Shown one piece after another: positions 57,513 through 64,000 of a stretch of 64,000 bases of DNA. This DNA comes from Rosa chinensis (lineage: Eukaryota; Streptophyta; Magnoliopsida; Rosales; Rosaceae). The DNA lies in assembly GCF_002994745.2 (NCBI RefSeq), contig NC_037091.1:38686112-38750111 (forward strand), read 5' to 3'. How positions within the stretch are numbered: position 1 is the stretch's first letter; each line of letters opens with the position of its first letter. The translations under genes and the position numbers were made by a program. The notes under the pieces were generated by a model. That model had not been told where the DNA came from. It saw only the letters and a program-made list of their open reading frames with translations, and ran no database searches.

Positions 57513-58003
57513 ATTTTATAATTTTAATCATTTTAGATAATTAGTTAACTACAATATGAATTTATATATCATATATAATTATTTTACATAATATATCGTC
57601 ATTAATTAAATTTTAAATTTATTTTGAGAATTATATATATTTGTGCCACATGTCAATACTATTTGGATCCGATATCTTATCTCTATCTCGGTTTAGATTT
57701 TCTTCACCACGTGTCGGTTGATATGAGTTTTATTAAATTATGATAATATAACATTTTCTATCTTAACTTTATTACTGATTCTAGTGCCACTTGTCAGACA
57801 TTGACGGGCTGGTTAGATTACGTTTTTTATTTTTATCTGCCACTTGTCATATCCTACCTTAGATATCATTTTCCAACCCTCTATAAATATGGAGTCATTC
57901 ACTCCAACATATCTCACTAATTCACAACTACTTATCTTCTCATATCAAAATCTTAGAAATTCTGAACTTCCTTTTCATTTTATATTTTTGGTTCGTTTTT
58001 GCA

Positions 58004-59225
58004 ATGAATAGGTTGTGGAAAATATTGATGCAAGAGGAAAAAATGCCATTACAAGAAACCATCGAAGAGCCCTGGTGATGTAGGCAGCTTCCTCTCACGT
58101 CCGGAGGATCCAAAAGAAAGACACGCAGTTGGGTGGTTCACGGTCGAGGCGCCAGTACACTGCAACAGATCGAGAAGCTATGGATCGACGACTGAAAGCT
58201 CTACACTTCACTTCGTTGTGCAGGTTGGGCAATGTGTTTCGCAGAAGGTACAAAATGCGACCTCATGTGTTTGACCAGATGATGCATGATATCACCAACC
58301 CGATCCTTACTTCGTCCAAAAGTATGACTCGTTCGGCAAAGTTGGTTTATCTACTGCACAAAAGATGACTTGCGCTATGAGGATGCTCGCTTACGAGCTT
58401 CCGGCCGACTTGTGTGATGAGTGTCTAGATATAGCTGAATCTACAGCTTTGGAGATTATGAAACACTTTACTAGAGCAATTTGAAATGTGTACCACAAGC
58501 TTTACCTTCGTCGACCAACAAAGTCAAAATTTCAGCGGTTGCTCAATGTTGCTGGCAAAAGATGGTTCTCAGGAGTGGTGGGAAGTCTCGACTGTATGCA
58601 CTGGCAGTGGAAAAATTGCCTCACCTCATGGCAAGGGCACTTTACTGGTTATAAGGGAAAGTGGACAATCATTATGGATGTTGTCGCATCATACGGTACT
58701 TGGGTTTGGCACGCCTATTTTGGACTTCTAGTTCCCTCAACGATATCGACGTACTTGGAATGTCTCCACTATTCAATGACATATGCACAGGTGAGGCTCC
58801 TCTAGTGAAATACCATGTATGTGATAGACAATATAGCCAAGCCTACTACCTAGTCGACGGGATCTACCCTAAATGGGGATCTTTTCTTAAAGCAATTAAA
58901 AATCCAATTACACTAGAGCAAGATCATTTTACAAAGATGCATAAGACATACAAAAAAGACGTGGAGAGGGCAATTGGAATTCTCCAAACTCGTTTTACAG
59001 TTGTAAGAGGACCCGCTCGTGGATGGAATAGAGAGGATCTCCAATACATCACGATGATGTGCATTATTTTGCATAACATGATTGTCGATTATGAGCACCA
59101 AGAAGATGAAGGGTTGCCTTTTGACTCTGAGGATATCCCCACCAGACCAAGGAAAGCGAAATATTTGAGAGGTATGAAGATGATCATGAGGTTGAGTGCA
59201 ACCCTCCTGAACTTGAAGAGTTCAT
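58004..59225 (+). pseudogene. PIF/Harbinger DDE transposase
   Basis: The ATG at 58004 (MNRLWKILMQEEK) leads into a decayed transposase of the HARBI1-like/PIF family. Segments include RNVFRRRYKMRPHVF-like sequence (FRRRYKMRPHVFDQMMHDI, about 58240-58295). The first catalytic aspartate lies in VVGSLDCMHWQWKNC, the second in LNDIDVLGMSPLFNDI, and the glutamate in DVERAIGILQTRF. The C-terminal ITMMCIILHNMIVDYE follows. All three catalytic residues survive, but the frame shifts several times (around 58130, 58370-58490 and 58660-58730) and a stop follows residue 24. The gene converges with the second gene at 59751-61184. Confidence 0.88.
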
Positions 59226-59750
59226 GAGACGTTATCAAAGGGTTAGATGCCCAGTTGTGCATAGAACTCTTCAAGGCGATTTGATTAATCACCTCTGCAA
59301 TATGAATCTGCAAGCAAAGCAAAACCGCAGATGAAGAGATTGTATTCTCTCGCTTTCAATAATTGGCATGGTGTAGTTTAATTTTTTGTTCGTTTATGCT
59401 TTGTATGTTGTGTGGTTTTATTTTGCTGTTTGTGTGTTTATGCTTTTATAATGCAGTGTGGTTTATTGTCATGAATAAAAGTGAGATTAAACATGTTTTT
59501 ATTTCACCGTTAAAAGAAAGCAAGAATTTTATTTCATAATTGAAATTAGAAGATAAAAAGTACAACCAATACAACAACATTTCTAATTTCTCCCCATCCA
59601 CTGAGTCTCTCAAACCGGCACGTAGAGGTTCAAGTTAGAGTCATCTTCACTCTATGGTGTAGGTGCTTGAGGGGAAAAAGAGGATTGACGAAATGCCCCG
59701 GCACTAGAGTATTGTTTCTCCCTCTCCCTAACCCATGCTTGCTTCTTCTC

Positions 59751-61184
59751 CTAATAACTTCTTTTTTTGGGTGTGAAGATTGATGGATCCACCATCATTG
59801 TGTGAGCATCATCCGTGCGCTGCTTAGCTAATCTAGTCTCCTCCCAGAGGCATAGCCTGTGTTCGAGATAGCGCTCTCCTTGGTTTGTAATCTTTTGCAT
59901 TTGCAATAATTCACCTGTTTCGTCTTGCCTGGCTTTTTCCTTAATTAGCAGCCTTTTGAGCTTTGGGGGGGGGGGGGGGGGGGTGTGTGCATGCACATTT
60001 GAAGAGCTTGGGGAGTCACTCGCAGGTGTCCCATCGTCATCTAAGTTGATAAAGGTAGGACAACTTGTGCTACCAACATTCATGGACGGAGGATTGCTAA
60101 ACTTTTTTTTATCCTTTAATATTGGCCAACAATGTTCAAATGCAAACTCCTCTACTTTAGATAATTGACAATATATTGACTGAGCTTGTAACTCCTATAA
60201 ATTAGAAGATATTAAACATAGTTAGTAAAAAAGAGGAACCGTATAATTCGGCAAAGAAACATACGTGTATTATTCGGTTTACCTGATCTAAAGATACGGT
60301 CGAATATTCAGTCAAAAAAACGCGATACAGCAAATTTATAAGTTTGAATTATACTTGTATAATTCGGCAAGTAATAAACAAAATGGGTTCAAAAATACAA
60401 ATATATAAAACACTATTTTTGCAAGAAAATAACTAGTAATCTACTTTCAACTCTTTCTTTTATTTTATATCAGTTCTGAAATGTGACAAAACATGAAAAA
60501 AATTGATATGACACCCAAGAATAATGTAATCATGCACTTAAATTACAATACGTCATATTGAAGTTTTGTTTTGATTATATGTGTACTGAAGTTGTATACG
60601 TGTTGTAACTAACTATCACTTTAGTTTTTTTTCAACTTTCAAGTATTTTTACTCCGTATAAAAGGGTTACGCATATAAAACGTGTTTAAAAAGGTCGAAC
60701 TCCATAATACGCGAAAAAAACCGAGTCTACAATTACAATATGCCGTACTGAAGTTTTATACGCGTTTTAACTAACTATGATATTAAACATGTACTTTATA
60801 CATTTATACGAAAGTCAATATAAATAACATGCTAAAACAACGGCAACATTAATTTTAAAAATAAGAATCAAACTTTAAGAATAAGGATGATTACCGTGTC
60901 GGTGGCGTTATGACCACTTTTGTGAAGAAGTGCCGCTTTGTTAAGAGCTTGACGCCATCTTTGGCATACCGCTCTAATCTTTTTCCAACGACCATCACAC
61001 CCTCCTCCCAATCTAATCACGCCTCGGGCCAGCTTTCAAGTCTCGTACACTTTATGTATACGCTCCCATAATTTTTTTCTTCTCTTGACTAGTACACTTA
61101 TCACCATCTTCACCAACGGTAACTACTGCTACGCACAAGGCTATATCTTCAGTGGGTTTCCAACACTCTTGTCTTGGGTTAGGC
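59751..61184 (-). pseudogene. PIF/Harbinger second gene (Myb/SANT-like, NAM-associated C-terminal type)
   Basis: Harbinger elements need a second DNA-binding protein encoded beside the transposase. The first exon starts at 61184 with MPNPRQECWKPTEDIALCVA and includes GGGCDGRWKKIRAVCQRWRQ, a SANT/Myb-like fold; a one-base frameshift lies near 61075. The exon ends in a GTAATC donor near 60895. The last exon (59751-60083) encodes PPPPPKLKRLLIKEKARQDE and a coiled-coil-like stretch to PSIFTPKKRSY. A G-run of 18 or so bases (59966-59984) encodes the prolines. Intron borders between them are uncertain. Confidence 0.7.
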
Positions 61185-61916
61185 ATCTTATAAAAAAATT
61201 GAAAGCTAGCTAGATGAAGAACAATGGTAAAAAATGATGAAGTTTGGAGGTGTCTTGGAGTGAAAAATTATGAAGAAGGGGGTAGGTACTTATAGAACTT
61301 GTTAAAAACATTGTTCCAACTGGCAAAAAATAATTTTCTGATTTTTCAGAAATTTTGTTTTCATTTTTTCAAGTTTTTTCATGAAAAACTCAAGTACTTT
61401 ATTAATAACCGTTGATTTTAATCCATCGCATTTTTCCGATCGTTAGAATAGAAATTAAGTAATTATATATTTACTTTTTTATTTTTGGTACCAATTAATC
61501 TGGACCTTCTATTTTGAATTCAAATAATGAGAAAGAATCACGGACATTAATTTCATGACCGTTGGAAGCCCTCAACGGCATCTGTCGCGCGCGGGCCCCA
61601 GTGTCGACCATCATCAGAGCGCGTGTAAGGGTCGTTTATGCTAGAAGAGATGTTATTTTGTCATTTTAAGCGATTAAGGGTTTCAGTCTCCCTCTGGCGA
61701 ATTGAGCTTTACGCCCAATTAACATCAGTTGCCGCCGGGGCCCACATCTCCTCCCCTCGAAGCCAAAATGACTTTCGTTCTTCAATCCTTCGTCATTTTG
61801 GCTAGGCTTTCGACTCATAGGTCAAAATGAAAACACATCTCAGTGGGTTTGATATGCCATACCACAATTGGAAAAGCCAAAATGACTTATGATTCTAGGG
61901 TTGGAGATGCCCGCTT

Positions 61917-62270
61917 AACTTCATATAAAATATGACCTTCCGAACTAAGCTCATCACTATCATCATGCACAGCATTTAAAACTGTTAAGGCATCATCCTC
62001 CACTTCTAGTCTAGTAAACCAAAGTGCAAAGCAAACTCGAGTCAATGCAGCAGCGCTATGACTCTCCAGCCCTGGGAGGGATGTTGCCAACTCGGGGAAC
62101 TACCAAGGCCCTTCTTAACTTGCCCTATTGATCTCAGAACACTGCACCCACTCCACAAACTCCGTTTTTAGAATCTTAGCTCCATCAAAATTTAGTTTTA
62201 AACAACCCAAGCTTGGAGGTTTCCAAGATGCTATCTCTGACTGCGCAGCCGTTACAGTCATTACTGCCCC
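61917..62270 (-). pseudogene. RNase H-like (RVT_3 type) fragment
   Basis: The minus strand reads WKPPSLGCLKLNFDGAK (about 62178-62228), then LPGLESHSAAALTRVCFALW and LEVEDDALTVLNAVHDDSDE (61920-62085). This is the pattern of the plant RNase H-like domain found at the end of LINEs and in related host genes. The frame is interrupted in the middle. It directly abuts the right end of the Harbinger element. Probably a LINE remnant. Confidence 0.65.
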
Positions 62271-62435
62271 TTCTCTTGCCATTTTTGGTTCCATTCTCTT
62301 AGCATTACAGGCTCATACTGTAGTTGCCATTCTCCTGCAGCATCAACTAAGTCTTCTGACTTCAAAATCCTCTCACCATGTCGATGCAAATTTCGATTTC
62401 TCCGAAGCCAACAGACAATGTAGCTATAGTTAAAA

Positions 62436-63897
62436 TGTCACACCCCGAATTTCAAACATAAATAATAATACAATTACATCAAATACAGAGTACCGGGCGT
62501 GATGGTTCGGACACCAATACTAATTAGCTGAGAAATTTTTCCTTTAAACAAGACACCCAACCATGTCCCGAACCCATAATGTAAATACAAACTCGCTCTT
62601 TAGAGTCACATATAACATTAAGCAAAGTTTACAAATTAAACTAAAACATCAATTCAATAAGTAACTGCACACACTACACTCATTACATAGCAGAAGACTA
62701 ATAAGTGCGTAGCACAATTAGGTTATAAACCTACCACTGCAACAGCAATCTACGGCTTCAACCACACTCACTCTAACCTGCAGGATAAACCCCTACACCA
62801 TGAAATATTGCACCGGGTTGCAAACAAAAACCTAGTAAGCTTTTGCAAGCTTGTATGAGTAAACTCAAAAACCAGCAACAAACAACATGCTTAAGTCCTC
62901 TCAACCTAACAGTCAATAAGCAAATTTCACGGCATCAACATTCCACTTATTTCAATAGCATGCATCAACAAGACTACTCGTAAGGGAATCTATATGCTCA
63001 CGTCTCAATTCAGCATTCAAATTCATGATCATAGTCCAAAACAAAACCCTTCAAGTAACGTTTGAAATCATATTTGACGCTCAAAGGCGAATTTCCAAAT
63101 CACGATATCCAAAGCCATGGTAATGCAACTCAAGGAAGCAACTCACCTAAATGATAAGGAAAACAACTCACACTTTGATTTCTTAACACATGAAATAAAG
63201 GAGAACAACTCACGCTTTGATTTCCTTTCAAATCGAAGTAAAAGAAAGCAACTCACGCCTTGATTTCTGTCAACATGAAATAAAGAAAGCAACTCACACC
63301 TTGATTTCTTATAAATTGTATATAAGGAAAGCAACTCACTCCTTGATTCCTTAAAACACAAACTAAAGAAAGCAATTCACGCCTTGATTTCTGTTAACAC
63401 GAAATAAAGAAAGCAACTCATACCTTGATTTCTTTCAAATCACGAAATAAAGAAAGCAACTCACACCTTGATTTCTTATAAATCGTATATAAGGAAAACA
63501 ACTCACTCCTTGATTCCTTAAAACACAAACTCATGAGTTAGATATAACCTCGCTCCGTTACCCCATGAATTACACTGGCAGACAAACTAGAGCTCTAATT
63601 GAAATCATAACCACTCGTCCGGCCAAAGACGTGATTACTCGATATACTGCCAAAAGTCAACTTGTGACATTAAATCCTCAGGCCTCTTGGTCCCTCGGAG
63701 TAAAATATTAAAGAAGTCGCACAGGACTCAAAATGTTACAAAAATCTCAATGCTTAATTTTCAAAACAATAGAAATAAATCATTTCCCCAACATTTGTTT
63801 TCCGAAAAACCACAACCCAAAACAATAAAAAGCACCATTCATGCATATTGTTTTCATCAATCAACAAAAACCACCAATACATATATATTTCACATAA

Positions 63898-63930
<33 letters not shown>

Positions 63931-64000
63931 TATACGTAGTCATTCACTCAGAAATGCCTACTATTACCAACTATAGTTTGCAGTTAAATAAATAACTCCC
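62436..64000 (+). mobile_element. Partial gypsy-type LTR, cut by the window end
   Basis: Starts TGTCACACCCCGAATTTC, the characteristic opening of many plant Ty3/gypsy (chromovirus, Tekay/Reina-like) LTRs. No coding sequence follows within the window. The partner LTR and any internal region must lie beyond 64000, or this is another solo LTR. A (TA)n run occurs at about 63893-63934. Confidence 0.6.
63126..63530. repeat. Tandem repeat, about 42-bp unit, ten copies
   Basis: Successive units carry AAGCAACTCACACCTTGATT with variants. Units 5-6 (from about 63285) and 9-10 (from about 63452) are more alike than neighbours, including TTATAAATYGTATATAAGG and TTAAAACACAAACT. This gives a higher-order period of about 168 bp. 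Open frames here are repeat artefacts. Confidence 0.85.

Larger units (their letters stand above)
51048..61912 (+). mobile_element. PIF/Harbinger transposon with both genes, interrupted by copia-3b
   Basis: The right TIR, GGTTGGAGATGCCC (ending 61912), is the inverse of GGGCATCTCCAACC. The left end, CTATCTCCAACCC with AAAGTCATTTT after it (51051-51078), matches the inverted right end, which also has AAGTCATTTT. copia-3b sits just inside this left end. With copia-3b removed the element is about 4.4 kb. It has the two convergent genes typical of PIF/Harbinger: a DDE transposase on + and a Myb/SANT-like protein on -. I could not confirm the 3-bp TTA/TAA target duplication. Confidence 0.8.

Noticed and set aside
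62128..62433. + strand frame of 101 codons
   Set aside because: The opposite strand carries the RNase H-like motifs, so this is its antisense shadow.
63143..63361. Minus-strand repeat peptide (KKSRCELLSLF type)
   Set aside because: It is a translation of the 42-bp tandem repeat in an LTR; no start context or gene neighbours support it.
63126..63530. CRISPR-like spacing of repeats
   Set aside because: The units are directly adjacent without unique spacers and the genome is a plant; it is an ordinary tandem repeat.

Overview
This is nuclear DNA from a flowering plant, almost certainly a eudicot. The evidence is a CC-NBS-LRR resistance-type gene, sucrose-phosphate synthase and casein-kinase-1-like gene remnants with spliceosomal introns, and Ty1/copia, hAT, PIF/Harbinger and TRIM elements of plant type. 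The window is a transposon-dense stretch in which elements are repeatedly nested in one another. There are no bacterial operons, CRISPR arrays or recognisable tRNA/rRNA genes. I cannot name the species; a rosid would fit, but that is a guess.

Layout. (1) 913-5642: an old Ty1/copia element (copia-1, minus strand) with a perfect 5-bp target duplication and a pol broken by several stops. (2) 6840-18623: a stack. A PIF/Harbinger deletion derivative is split by a probable gypsy solo LTR (7800-18433), which is itself split by a very young copia element lacking gag (copia-2, 8738-13147, LTRs identical by eye) and by a hAT element (hAT-1, 13904-18181). (3) 18624-25540: a GC-rich repeat present as two inverted copies, a fold-back MITE, a 2.1-kb solo LTR with a perfect GAAAT duplication, and a second decayed hAT (hAT-2). 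(4) 26155-27703: a 5'-truncated, frameshifted sucrose-phosphate synthase gene that keeps its introns. (5) 28611-37788: a CC-NBS-LRR gene on the minus strand with one frameshift in the main exon, preceded (on the + map) by a ~1.3-kb duplicate of its own 3' region that has lost its coding part. (6) 38951-39308: a TRIM. (7) 40606-46841 and 51074-57517: two copies (copia-3a, 3b) of one degenerate copia family. (8) 47600-49845: a TIR element carrying three correctly spliced-looking exons of a plant casein kinase 1-like gene. (9) 49976-51013: a fold-back element interrupted by a hAT-like MITE. (10) 51048-61912: a long PIF/Harbinger element with recognisable DDE transposase and Myb-like second gene, interrupted by copia-3b. 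(11) 61917-62270: an RNase H-like remnant. (12) 62436-end: the start of a gypsy-type LTR carrying a ~42-bp tandem repeat.

Functionally, the only locus that might still encode a host protein is the NLR, and it needs an expression or resequencing check because of its frameshift. The most interesting signals concern how defective elements move: a copia with no gag that nonetheless inserted very recently, a copia family whose two copies share an RT-active-site deletion, and a TIR element that captured kinase exons.
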